Positions 42,464 to 54,198 of a stretch of 64,000 bases of DNA are shown here, piece after piece. Source of the stretch: Crambe crambe (lineage: Eukaryota; Porifera; Demospongiae; Poecilosclerida; Crambeidae); NCBI GenBank assembly GCA_963924555.1, contig OZ004585.1:3299488-3363487 (forward strand), given 5' to 3'. Both the position numbers and the translations under genes were made by a program. The stretch's first letter is position 1, and the number at the start of each line of letters is the position of its first letter. Below the pieces are notes generated by a model. That model did not search any database, had not been told where the DNA came from, and was given only the letters and a program-made list of their open reading frames with translations.

Positions 42464-44961
42464 ATGGCAGTTTCTACCAAAGTAGTGTTAGTTTGGATAG
42501 TTACAGTTGGTCTAATGGTGTATGGTGAAGAATCTTGTAACCATGTGAAAGGATGCAGATTCTATCAATGTTTACAAAACTATGGGGGTTGCATGGCAAA
42601 GGAACATCCTGCGATAGAAACTCATTATTTTTGCAGAAGGCTGGAAGACTCGGGGAGGAATTTGGATTCAAATGTATAAGTTGTTAATTTCTAGCTTCTT
42701 ATTGCCTCAGATAAAATTAATTTAATTCCCTATGCATGCATTTGTTCACAGAGATATAGCTACATAATGCCTTTCCTATTGTATGTTTTACTTGTAGTGT
42801 CGTGAATTTCTGTATCTCAGTTTAAGTTGTTCAATTGGGAGAATGCTGAGTACCAGTGCTTACAGGAACAATCAATCGTGTACTATGTTGGCTGCTGCCA
42901 TCAGTGATGCGTTTAGTACCTGTTTCTCCAGTAATCATAGCTATCACTCTATTTCAAGATGTTCCAACCTAGAAGTAGTGAACAATTTAATACTCTCTGA
43001 CCAAGTACTTGCTCTGAAGTATGCTCGGCTCTTGGCTAATGATGTATGTATAACAAGTATAGCTACCTATGATTTAGAGTGAAACCTCTGATTTAGAGTG
43101 AAACCTCTGATAAAAGAATGAAAGAAATCACCTTTTTTTTTCCTGAATCCTTGACGAGCATGTGTCATGTATGACCCTTCATTCCCATTTCCAGTTGCTC
43201 CCTTTTCTCTATCAGATACAATTCTATTGTTATGCAGTATTGGACTATGATACTTTCTCATCGGATACCTAAACTTTATGAATCTCTTAACCTAAACCAT
43301 GGGCTGCGTACCTCCATTGATATTCAACTGAAAAGTAATACATGTAGCTATATTGTGTTACCAAACAAAATTACATCATTAGATCTCATAACACAGGGGT
43401 TTTTTTGTTGTTGTTTTTTAGATTGCATTGCCAATACTAGAGTTGTTAGTCTTAGCAGTACAGTACCTAAGATTTGATCTAGTAAATGGATAATTTAAAC
43501 TAGTGACCCTATAATGTTCTTGTAGATTGTTCCAGTATTCATCCAACAAGCACAGAACTCGTAATTCTCCTTGATGCCTCAGGTAGCATTGAAAATACGT
43601 TCAACGAAATGATTAACTTTGCTGTGGACCTGGTCAAAAAGCTGCCCTCTCAAATACATATAGGAGCAGTTAAGTATAGTAATCAAGCTGAGGTAATATC
43701 GTATATCGTTGAGTCACACTTACGAAATAACTTATCATTACTCATCGAACAAGCAAGACATACAAAAGGCACAACCAGTACTGATCTCGGGATATATAGA
43801 GCTGCAAGTCTATTCAGTAGAGTAGATTTGAATCCCGAGCACCGGAGAATCATATTGCTTGTTACTGATGGACTGTCTGATGATACACAGAAATCAATGC
43901 AAGCTGCTAGGTATGCTGAAGACCATCACATTCATATTTATGGTCTTGCAGTAGGAAGGAGAGTTTATGAAAATGGTGTAAGGATATTAGTATCTAATCC
44001 CAGTTCAGAGTATTTGTACAGAGTCGAGAGTCCTGCTAGTGTCCACGACCAACTGATATTCAGTTTACAAGAATCATTTTGCAAAGGTTAGATTAATAGT
44101 AGTTATGATGTCGTAGCTTTATCTTAGCTTGATAACATGTACGTGTAGCTACGTTTACTTCCCTGGTTGTTATTCTGGCTGTGATAAGTAATTCTGTTCT
44201 GAGGCAAGGTGATATTTCACTGCCAACTGATCAGTCAGCTTGCTATTACACTTTTTCCATCATTATTTTGATAGAATAACGTGCTGATTAGTCGAGCTGA
44301 GCATGCACATGAGTGGTTGGTATGGATTTACCATAGACGTACTGGATATGCAACATTTCTGGATTTAGTAATGCATGGTCATAAACTACATGCACAGATA
44401 TAATATGGCAGTCTTACTGGAGATTAATTACAAGGGCTTATGGAATCAATGGAGTGATACTGAGATGACAGAGAATGAAGAAAGTTTATTTGAAGAAGAG
44501 ATAAAAGAACATCCTTGCAGTCCTTACTATGAGCTTAACAAAACAGACTGAATAAATGCACAGTCAGATTCCATCAGATACATGGCTGGTTACATAGCTA
44601 CTACATAGACAAGACAAGAAAGTTCAGCAGAAGCACAAGTTATTCGTCCATACGAAAAAATGAAGGCTGTCAAACAGCCAGATCAGAATATTTGATTGAC
44701 AAAGGTGACCTGTCCTTATCAGTTTTTTTTGTGTTTTTTTTTTGAATCCATTAAAATGGTGGGGAAAAAAAAGAAAAGTATTCTTTGTCTGCTTGTACAT
44801 TCTGAATGTACAGGATTCATTGTTTTCCTTAGAAATGCAAATCTGCTGTACTGACTGTAAATATAACTTGGATCTTTCGACTGCAGGAATGAGAAAATGA
44901 ATTGCTGATGCAATTTATGTTTTTAAGGTAGATCAGAGATACCCTGATTTATTATTATTAT

Positions 44962-45005
<44 letters not shown>

Positions 45006-47165
45006 ACTCATTTTCTCTGTTTTTTGCTCAACATTCTTTGTATGTTTGGCTCGACTCCATCACTCATGAGTGAGACAATATTTGTCAGGATTACAATGGA
45101 ACTATCAACTTCTCCGAGCCAACCAAAGAACCATTATGTAGAGTGCACTGGAAGTGAGAAGCAGTTACATAATTTTGACACACTCCTCAATGTAGTTCCA
45201 GTTTGCAGCCTGACAATATTCACTCACTTGGCACCCAAGTCCTGTATTCAGAGGTCAATCAGCTTTTCAGATAATTGTGGTGCCATTTTATCTGCCTCTC
45301 ATCAAGATACAAGTAATCACTGGTTTGTTTCAAAATAATTCTTTGTGGACTATCTTGTGGAAGGCTATCTTGAATAACTGGGTGAACATCGACTGTATAA
45401 AATGATATCTGTTGCATCATGGTCTTCAAGACCAATGGCTTTAGCTTCTTTTGCCCTGTCCTGAGTGCAGCTCTTAGCTGAGAGCATGACTTGTATCTAC
45501 CAGCTCCACCAATCATATCACAAGTAGTACTCTGCACAGTTGCTAAAAAACAACAACAAAAAACAATAAACACAATAAAACAAACAAACAAACAAACAAC
45601 AACAAAACGAGTGAAAAACATGCATGATAATTATAGTTTCTACATTACTGTCATCCTGTCATCTATATATGGTTTAAGAAAGAGAAGCATGAAGTGGACA
45701 TCCTCTCACAAAGATATCACTCTCAGTTAATAGGCCCTCCCTCCCTCTTGGTTTACAGCAATAGCTAAGGCAATGGTGCATCGGGTGCTTTTTGAAGTAT
45801 TCCTTATTTCTGGAATACCTTTGGTGTGCTCTCCTTGACAACCTGGAATCCCTTTAAAAAAGTGAAGCTGCTCTGCTATTGCTGTATGACTGGCTCTAAG
45901 TAACAAAGCTGTGTTACTTGTCTTTTACCATACAATACAATAATACAGATCTCATAATTATTGGGTTGGTAAATTCTATGCTATGGACTTACGTACACCA
46001 TGTCACACTAGATGTATAGCTACAATATATTACGTACTTATAGTACTACAATTTTTTGTTTTTATGATATGGAGTAACATAGCTATATATGTAGGAATTG
46101 TTACTCTGGGTAGAACATTTTCTCTCATGAGATATAATGAAAATATAATTGCTATAGCTATAATGTTTCATCTTTTTTCTATACAGTTCCAGTCATACTT
46201 AACACCACTACTATACGACTGAACTTGCTGAGCAATCAGTCAAAAAATATTTGTTTCAGCTCTCTTCCACAGAATTTCACACTGCACATAACAGTGAATG
46301 GCAAAGTTGGTGTTTATGGTTCCTTTATCGTACGCAATCCAAGTCCTATCACAGCAGACTTTGTAATCGAAGGATCCGACACATTATACTACTACATAGA
46401 AAATGATGGTAAAAAGAATCATCTCTTTTTGACTGTCATCTCATTGAGTTCAGTAACTATTACACTTCAGCTGAATATGATATTTTATGATGCAACAACT
46501 TTAAGTAAGTAAAATAAATACTACAGTGTGCTAGTGAAGCCTCTTTATGTTGACGTTTTTGGTATCAGAAAAGGAGATGTCCGCACATCCATTTATTCAC
46601 AAAATTACTTAGCTAAAGGGCCTCAATTATTGCATTTCAGGCAGTAGATTGCGCTGTAGCTAAAGTACATGAGGTCCAGTCAAACAAAAGTGATATTTTT
46701 ATATAAGATTGCTCATTATAATATGATACCCAGAATTCATTGAGGAGCCAGATTCAACAACTCTCAACTATGGAGATCAAGCCAAACTACATTGCTCAGC
46801 TAGTGGCACAGGCTTATTGATTTTCAGATGGCAAGAACTCTCTTTTGGGATTGTGAATATTAAGATTGTAACTGGAAGTAATAGGAGTGAAAGTTCTCTA
46901 CTAATCACTCCTTCCAACAGCGGAAGATATTACTGCATTGTGAGAGGGGAAGGTCATAGTATCATTTCTCAACAAGCCCTGATAGATGTTCTTAATGTTC
47001 CCAGTAAGACCAATGCTTAAACTCAAATTTCTCAATAACGATATTGTTATTATTGCAGCACTGGAGCCCATAGGACAGAACAAGGCAAGGAAGATCACAG
47101 ACTTTCAAAATATAATGACCTATGCATTTCACATCACCTGCATCTTAATACTGAGTTTATTATGA
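42464..47165 (+). CDS. Secreted or surface protein: Cys-rich - vWA - Ig, hydrophobic C-terminus
   Basis: Six exons: 42464-42673, 42798-43047, 43526-44086, 46187-46504, 46734-47003 and 47059-47165. GT-AG sites and phases agree, giving 571 residues. Residues 1-21 are a signal peptide. Exons 1-2 encode a Cys-rich helical-looking region (CRFYQCLQNYGGC ... HYFCRRLE ... CREFLYLSLSC) with weak resemblance to invertebrate stanniocalcin-like domains. Exon 3 is a von Willebrand A domain with an intact MIDAS start (LLDASGS, D170) and VTDGLSD. Exon 4 (residues 341-446) has no recognised fold. Exon 5 is an Ig domain: Cys 467, Trp 479, YYC with Cys 514. The last exon ends in a hydrophobic stretch with no cytoplasmic tail, suggesting a GPI anchor. 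vWA plus Ig suggests adhesion or matrix binding; ligand unknown. An AATAAA follows 40 bp after the stop. Confidence 0.8.
43074..43112 (+). repeat. Short tandem duplication in intron 2 of the vWA-Ig gene
   Basis: 'gatttagagtgaaacctct' occurs twice in tandem, the second time followed by 'gataaaag'. Confidence 0.6.
44087..46186. other. Intron 3 of the vWA-Ig gene
   Basis: A 2.1-kb intron. It includes a (ga)n microsatellite (44965-45003) and a (caaa)n-like tract (about 45545-45600). Open frames here have no recognisable domain. A short block at about 44400-44550 looks mildly coding-like (acidic) but ends in a stop and has no splice support. Confidence 0.45.
44965..45003. repeat. (GA)n microsatellite
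   Basis: About 39 bp of uninterrupted GA dinucleotides. Confidence 0.95.
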
Positions 47166-47204
47166 TTAAAAACAACCACAAAACATTACACATGCTCGTG
47201 GCCA

Positions 47205-47210
47205 AATAAA
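47205..47210 (+). terminator. Polyadenylation signal of the vWA-Ig gene
   Basis: AATAAA 40 bp after the TGA stop at 47163-47165. The next gene's ATG is only 64 bp further on, so the two transcripts are tightly spaced head to tail. Confidence 0.6.
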
Positions 47211-50098
47211 GATGGGCGGAGCTGGCTTTTACTCCGCCCCTGGCAAAATATTCCCAATATAGCTAGCTGCACAATGGAGCAAGTAATGAAAGGAAACTTC
47301 ACTAAATTACCCCCCAATGACTCAAACGTTGTCAGAGTATTTCTTAGTTCTACGTTTGGAGGTGAGCAGACCCCTAAACAGCACGTATCCTAACGCTTAG
47401 GTTTAGCTAGCTGCTTCTCTCTAATCGATTGAACGGCCATCATTATGATGTGGTCAGGTTTTTGTAGTTAAATAATGCAGGTGGTGTGGTTAGTTAATAG
47501 GCCGGGAGGGCTACAACTGATGATCCCTTGGGTTGGTAACTTTAGGGTCGACTACACCAGACTAGAATCTAGATTAGCTAGTGATTCATCATACCAATAG
47601 TCTGGCGTAGCTTTAATACCAACCTAAGGGAAGGGGAAGTATCTGGGGACATTAGCATCAACAATTTGTCACTTTGGAATTCCAGAAACGTCAGGTTATC
47701 ATGTGTGGTTTGCACGTATATCAAAAGAAGAATGGAGGAATCCGATGTGGAAGCAAAATTGGTTGGTGGAGGTCTCTTTGGGAGAGGTTGAAAATAAGAC
47801 GATCTTGTTTCCTAGTAACCCCAAGTGTGAGGGGTCAAGACATCAAGAGCCTTGCTCAAATTCTGGTAGATGACTTGTAGTAAAGTTGCTAAATATAACT
47901 AGATAGCTATATTAAAACTTTGAATAAATACTGTTAGTTCTTTCTTGACTTGACATAGCTATTAAAGCTTTTTACTGCACATAAATCTATCACCTTGAAC
48001 AGCTTCTTGGCCTTTGTCTCTTCCAATTTTTTTTTTCAATGCTTTTTAAAGAATGTCTGTGGAGTCAGAAATAATTCTTCTGGATCTCTTCTGTGTGAGC
48101 TCACCACAGTCAATACAATTATTTCTCTTCCATGTGTGTCATTGAAGCTAGAAAAGTTAAGTTTGCACATTCATTATCATATGTCATGTGTATGTCACAA
48201 AAATTCCATCAAGCGATCTGATAGGTGGCGTCAAATCTTGACGTGAGACACAAGTCGTTGATGCTGATGTCCCCAGACCCTTCCCCTTCCTTTGGGTTGG
48301 TAAGGCTTGCCACTATTCCTGACTACTCTGTTACAGTGACCAGTTATAGTTCATACCTGCCAACTACTATAGGAATGATTTCTTTGCATGCAGTCATGAG
48401 GAAAAAATCCATTGACCAATTCTCTTCTCTATTTCTATGTCAGACTTCATTAAGGAGCGGAATAGACTGTCCCATGAGACCTTCCCTCTCCTGCAAAGCT
48501 ACTGCCAGGCACAAGGTCTGGAATTCCAAGTGGTAGATATGCGGTGGGGAGTAAGGGATGAAAACATTTCATACCATCAGACCAGTGAAGTCTGCATTCA
48601 AGAAATATGCCACTGCCAGCGGCTATCAATTGGGCCATCTTTCTTAGTAAGTTTAGCTAAATGTTAGCTGTTCCTTTACATTAGTCATAAAGAAACTGTT
48701 GTTATAAACAAATAGTGGTAATTGGGGCGAGCGAAGCGAGACCCACACTTGTGATGACCCTCATATGCAAACATAAATTTTATATGTACTGATATAATAT
48801 TTATATCGTCTGTCCTAACATTTCCATTATGACTTTGGGTAAACTGAGCATGCATGCTCTCCCCACAATGCTTTGCATTTCCCTAGTAGTGTAGTTGCTG
48901 TGCGATTAAAATTCCAATTCCGATGCCCAGTCACTCCCATTCATGTTAGTTAGACAGCATTACCATATTCAAAGGTTAATTAGGTGTGTGTTGCAAAACT
49001 TTGTCAGTACTCTAGGGTGGAGCTAGGATTTTGAGTCCCAAACCCTGTGCTGAGTACAGAAGTGAAAGTAATTTCAACATACATACAAACTTCATTTCTG
49101 AAAAAAAAAAAGTAAAGCATAAAGTGCTAACCCTCAGCACACATGTCCGCTGTTATACAGAGCTACTAGGAGTGCAAATGATTTTGTGTGTTTGCAGATA
49201 TAGATCACTGATGAATGTAGAACAGTCTACATTTTCATCTTATGAATAGGCATGTGCATTCCATATCATTATGTCTGTTGGCTTAGTTGACAAGAAGCAT
49301 CTACTCCTCCACATTCTCATTTTGAATCAGATCATTGCAGAGAAAAACCATTAATGTTAGAATATAAATAGTAGAAATCTCTCAGCAGTGTGGGGCTCGC
49401 TCAGGCTTGCCCCAACAATCCACTTAGATAAACCTAGCCCCTACTATCCAAAAGGCTACAATTTAGCATGGACGCATGAATGATACTGTTCTTCTGCTCC
49501 TCGTGCTTGAGTCCTATCACACTGAAGGTATTCTCAGTTGTTGACAGTAGAAGAGAAATATTCCAACTAATCTAATGGGCATCCCTAGTCATATTTATAC
49601 TCTCATATTCTCTAATAAGACATCCTTTATTTCTTTCTACAAAAAGCCAAGCTCTAGCTACTACTGTGCATTAACGACACAAAGCCCACACATAGGTTTT
49701 TTTTTATCTTGGCACCAAGTGCCAGCAGCCATCCCAAGGTATAGTATTGGAAGTGACTATGGTGGCATGTATATCTTATTAGTTAGCACACACACATATA
49801 GTTATATGCATACCCATGACCTCTTTAATGCTCCATCTAGGCCAGCTAGTGGAGCAATGACCAGTAAGCTAGTAATCACTTGATAAAACTTCAAAATCTA
49901 GAGCAGTGAGAGCAGCAAGAGAACTGAAACAGTGAGAGCAGAGAGTACAAAGCTATAATTTTATGATCATCTGAAAAGGTAGTAGGAGAGTCAAACATTT
50001 AACAGTGAGAATAGAAGCTGCAAAAAAGTAGGTGGGTCACGAAAGTAGCAAGAAAGCCAACAAAACCACGAGCAGCCAAAGTATGAGAAATAAGCTAT

Positions 50099-50325
50099 CG
50101 GAGAGTGCAGTAGCACTCTCTAAGTAGGGAAAGGTCATAGGACTGTATAAACTAAAAACTCTTCTTTCTCTTCTACCCTTACTCTACAGGTTTTCAGAAG
50201 GCTACAGTGAACTATTACAACTACATAGTAGAGAGAAGAATGTTCAAAAATCTAAAATTCATTTGCTAACATATGAAAAAAACGACATCTAAAATTCAGT
50301 TTGTTCATAATAATAATAATAACTA
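50099..50325 (-). mobile_element. Partial asymmetric hairpin element D
   Basis: Short-hairpin end only: GGAGAGTGC-agta-GCACTCTC followed by 'taagtaggga' and the inverse of the B/C body ('ctctacaggttttcagaagg'), ending at an (ata)n tract. The stem is paired although its bases differ from element A. The giant palindrome half is missing. Confidence 0.7.
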
Positions 50326-51879
50326 GCGAGTACCCACAGAAACTCTGCACATGCCCGCGCCCGCAAAAACTCTACACACAAATGTGTGTGTGTCCACGGC
50401 TTGCAATCTAATCAAGAGACCATGAGATCGAGTCCTACCAGTGACATATGTGAAGGGTACAAGTTATGCATGTCAAGTAAAGATCTATTTCTGCAAGAAA
50501 TGCAAGGGCATTATCATATCAGATTCAGTTATTCCACAGATTGTAATGTGCAAACTTTAAGCGCCACATTACATCAAGCAAATATTTCGATTTTAACTTG
50601 TACCCTTCACACTATGGTGTTATTCTTCCTTTTCACATGCATTAATCTGTAGTGAGTTTGGCTATCCATCTAACACCATGCCACCAGTTCACCTAGGTAC
50701 CTGGAATCAAATCAAACTCTCAGCTGTGGGAATTAGGTGCCCATTCCACTTACTGAGAAGAGATAGTCAGTTTGAGCTAAATTGTGTACAGCTGACCATC
50801 TGCCTTTATAGGATGTAGGTTCTGACCATAAGTACAGTAGAGGGTTGCAAGTGTTTGCATAGGATTGTTTTTCTCACATGCAATATAGCTAGCTACTCAA
50901 TCTATTTCTCAATAGGTATAAATCCTTTTTAGTGATCGATTCCAAGTTGTCCCAAATTTTTTATTTTAACCAGTAAATAGTTCTTTGAGTGCAGAGGGAT
51001 AATCAGCAAGAGGTAGTAGACTAATTTTTCCATTGTGACAGCAGTTGAGAGCTTTACTTGCAAACCTCAAACTTGACAATGTTGAAGACATGGGCCCAAG
51101 GTGGATGCTACTTGTTTCATTAGCAGCTCACCTTTGTCTTTGTTCTTTCCTATTAGTTTTCTCCTTTTCTTCCCTTCTTCTTCTCTCCCATAGCTAATAT
51201 TAATTTGAACAGAGTTATGAAGCATTTTATAATTTCTTGGAATTACACTTCCTACCCCTATAGTAACAATAATAAGGCCTTCACTCTGTGCCTCTCTCTT
51301 TCTTTTGCTCTTTCATCTTCTGTCAAATGTGTTTCTCGGCCTCTCTTTCTCTCTCCCTTGCTATTTCATCTTCAATGAAACATTCTCTCTCTCTCCCTTG
51401 CTCTTCTAGTTTCCTGAACTTCACCTCTCTGCCTTGCTATAAGCTGCATTTCGTGCCATTATATTTAAATTTGAGCATGTGCAGTCATATCTAAGTATGC
51501 ACGCATTTGTCGCAAGCTGACTTCCCACCTCTTGTCTTGCTGCTCTGTGGGAGTTGAATCTATCCTGAAACTCTAGGCTGGAGGATGCTATCGCCTGATC
51601 CACCTCATCCACCAAGCACCTTTTTGCGCATGTCGCCATTGGTCTTTGGCATGGGAATGCAAGTTTATGGCTGCATTGTCAGCCAACCCTGCCCCCTGAA
51701 CTGGATGGTCTTTTGTAGCCAGTCTTTTTTTTTTGTTTTTTACTGCTGTTGTGTTGTTTTTTTTAATTGTTGTTTTTTTCTTTTGGCTTGTTTTGTTTTG
51801 TTTTGTTTTGTTTTTGTTTGTCTCTTACTGACTTACTGGCTGCAGCTATGACATTGATATCATTGCAATATGCTCTAGC

Positions 51880-52030
51880 GCTACTTCCAGGCGTGCCTTG
51901 TGCTATTTGTTCCAACTAAAAAGGCTTTATTCCAGAAAAAAGGCACGATTCCAGCTATGTACTATATATAGCCTATACTCCATATAATGCACACTCTGTG
52001 CTGCTGACCATTACCTACTTCATCTAGGCT
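51880..52030 (+). repeat. Dispersed repeat ('attccagctatgtactatat' family)
   Basis: About 150 bp shared in the same order with 39935-40060 (plus) and 61617-61763 (minus): 'gctttattccag', 'tactatatatagcctatact', 'gcacactctgtgctgctgac' and 'cattacctact'. No coding content. Confidence 0.65.
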
Positions 52031-53194
52031 ATACTACAAGGTGAGTCGATTAGGGCTTTATGTATACAAGTAGCTGAGAAAAGTAACTACAGTAATGAAG
52101 GCGTATAGGTATTACTGTTGTATCCCCAGTGAGGTGGATAACCACCTCCGTCTTTGCATTGCTATAGTCATCATCTTCAGAATCTGCCATCATGTTGCTA
52201 GAAGATTCCCCAGTTACATTGCTGCTGTAAGATTCCCCAGTTACATTCATGAATCAATATGGATAACAGGGTGTTTTATTCGAGTACTCCTTCAGGTAGG
52301 TTCATCTTGAGTAGTATCTGTGGTATTCCCTGGTGACGGAAGATTTTTGAATAGATTCTTATTCTGCAAATATTGCTGACTCCACCTACTGCCACACCCA
52401 CCCCAGGCCTTATGCTATGAAAATTCATAATACTGAAAAAAATTGTAATACCCCCACTAACAAAAATAATGATCACGTGTGAACTGTAGTTTTGTGCTGA
52501 GACTGTTGAGCGATGATAGCCAGAAAGTCTATGTTCATGAATGAAAGAGACTTCCCCCTCCTGATTTCAATAACGACACCCATATTACCCGACTACTCTT
52601 GTCCATACTTCATTCCTCCTGAGTGCTCTCATGGGTAGTGAAGTAGGGGTAGAGTAGTTGAGTAATATGAGTGTGGTTGTTGAAATTAGGAGGGGGCTCT
52701 CTTGTTCATAAATTTTTTTTAAATATTACACTCAGCCATCCCTAGGTACTTGCCTATTTCATTTAGAATATTTTTCCTTCACTTGTGCACTAAGAACAAC
52801 CCCCCCCCCCTTTGTCCCTTTGCTTGCTCAGTTTCTATGACTGATATGTCTATCCATGTGGATTACCCAGTCTCTAGAGCAGGGCTATTTCGAACAAATT
52901 TACTACTTTTAACTCTCATCTCCTTGCAGTTGCTGATTTGCATCCCAATTTCCTTTACTTGTTCTTCACCTTTTTGATGTAATGCAAACTAGAGATAAAA
53001 ATATGGTGCACATATCTAAAATAATTATTGAGTCAGAGATACTTATTACTTTGTATTAAAACCAACTGGATGACCCTCCTATCTGAGTTAAAGTTCATCC
53101 CAAAGATGTATTTTAACTATACAGTTCATCAGAGGTTTATATTTTATGAGCCGAAATGAATCTGATCAAATGTTGATGGAACTTGTGTACAGTT

Positions 53195-53291
53195 AGTTAA
53201 GTAAAGGCAACAAACTCAGGAGAGGGAGAGAGCTCAGCGTGCTTCCGAGACCACTGAACAGAAGGAACAAAGACTCGAAAGGTACGAGATA
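53195..53291 (+). pseudogene. Fragment of the STPR-like gene 5' region
   Basis: 'aaactcaggagagggagaga' through 'cttccgagaccactgaacag' matches 31380-31440 of STPR copy 1, with deletions. After 'ggtacgagataag' it switches to the 'cacgttcagctcaggcttgc' repeat that also follows the other two copies. About 97 bp. Confidence 0.65.
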
Positions 53292-53697
53292 AGTGCATCT
53301 ATCACGTTCAGCTCAGGCTTGCCCCACAATGCTAGTAATCAGTCTAGTTGCCAGAGTACATATACATGCTCATCACACAGAAGTATACTGACACCAGGAT
53401 AGTATGAAATTTTTCCTTGATCTTCCAACATCAATCAACAAATTTGGGCGGCAGCTTTAGGCCTGCACAGGTGCCCTGTGGTGCAAATTTGGCTATTACC
53501 ACTAGAGAGTTATCAAACCAAGTCTCAAACTTGAGTCAAGTGTATTGTTGCCATTTCCTGTTTTTTGTTTTGATACCAGGTGCATTCTATAGAGGAATAC
53601 TTACTGCATAATCATTTCTATTCAAGCATGATAGCACAATATAAATGACACCATAATCTTTGCCACAAATAACTGACCATTTCAGTTGTGAGCCTGC

Positions 53698-53961
53698 TTG
53701 CTACAAAAAAAAATCCAGACTTTCACCCAAGATGGAAGGCCTAAACTGGTAACTACTCAACAACAAAGTTGTGGTATATTAAACTGCAATGAAATGGAGT
53801 ATACTAACATAGAAAACACAAGGAAAGAACTGGTAGCATTCACTGTGGATAACACAGTAAACACACCACTTTGCAAGGAACACTACATTCAGGTTTACAG
53901 TACCTTGCAAGCTCATCCTAGGTGTGAATGTTGTCATTCAACCTGCAGAACAGTATTGTAG
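53698..53961 (+). pseudogene. Cys/His-rich coding fragment, unknown
   Basis: The 87-codon frame includes 'QQQSCGILNCNE' and PLCKEHYIQVYSTLQAHPRC, followed by ECCHSTC. Paired cysteines and an H-x3-Y-like segment suggest a zinc-binding domain of a transposon-type protein. It ends in a stop. It starts near a splice-acceptor-like AG. It lies on the sense strand of the NWD1-like intron but has no supported donor, so it is probably debris. Confidence 0.3.
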
Positions 53962-53991
53962 GCATTGCCGATCACCTGACATTATCAACCC

Positions 53992-54198
53992 TTATTTGAG
54001 CCAGATCAGTAATGAACAGTCTAGCCTATCATGATACTGCTCTTCATACTTGAGTCCTAGCACATTGAAGGTGTTCTGGCTACCTGCATGAGAGAAGTTT
54101 CCTGCTAAGAGAGTTATAATGAGGTCAAGTTGATTTGAAGTAGCTCTCCTTTGACCAGTTGCAAATGCTTGACTTGACAGTGCTGAAAATAGCATCAA
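53992..54198 (-). pseudogene. Coding-like fragment with a relative at 49490-49545
   Basis: The minus strand reads SSQAFATGQRRATSNQLDLI and 'NTFNVLGLKYEEQ'. The segment 49545-49490 (minus) encodes the related 'NTFSVIGLKHEEQ'. Conservation at the protein level between two diverged DNA copies suggests both descend from a real protein, but I do not recognise the family. Confidence 0.35.

Noticed and set aside
44965-45003. (GA)n tract as a GAGA-factor regulatory site
   Set aside because: It is a plain microsatellite in an intron with no promoter context.
50390-50450. tRNA-like block with an 'agatcgagtcctacc' B-box resemblance
   Set aside because: No cloverleaf could be built (no matching acceptor stem or A box at the right spacing).
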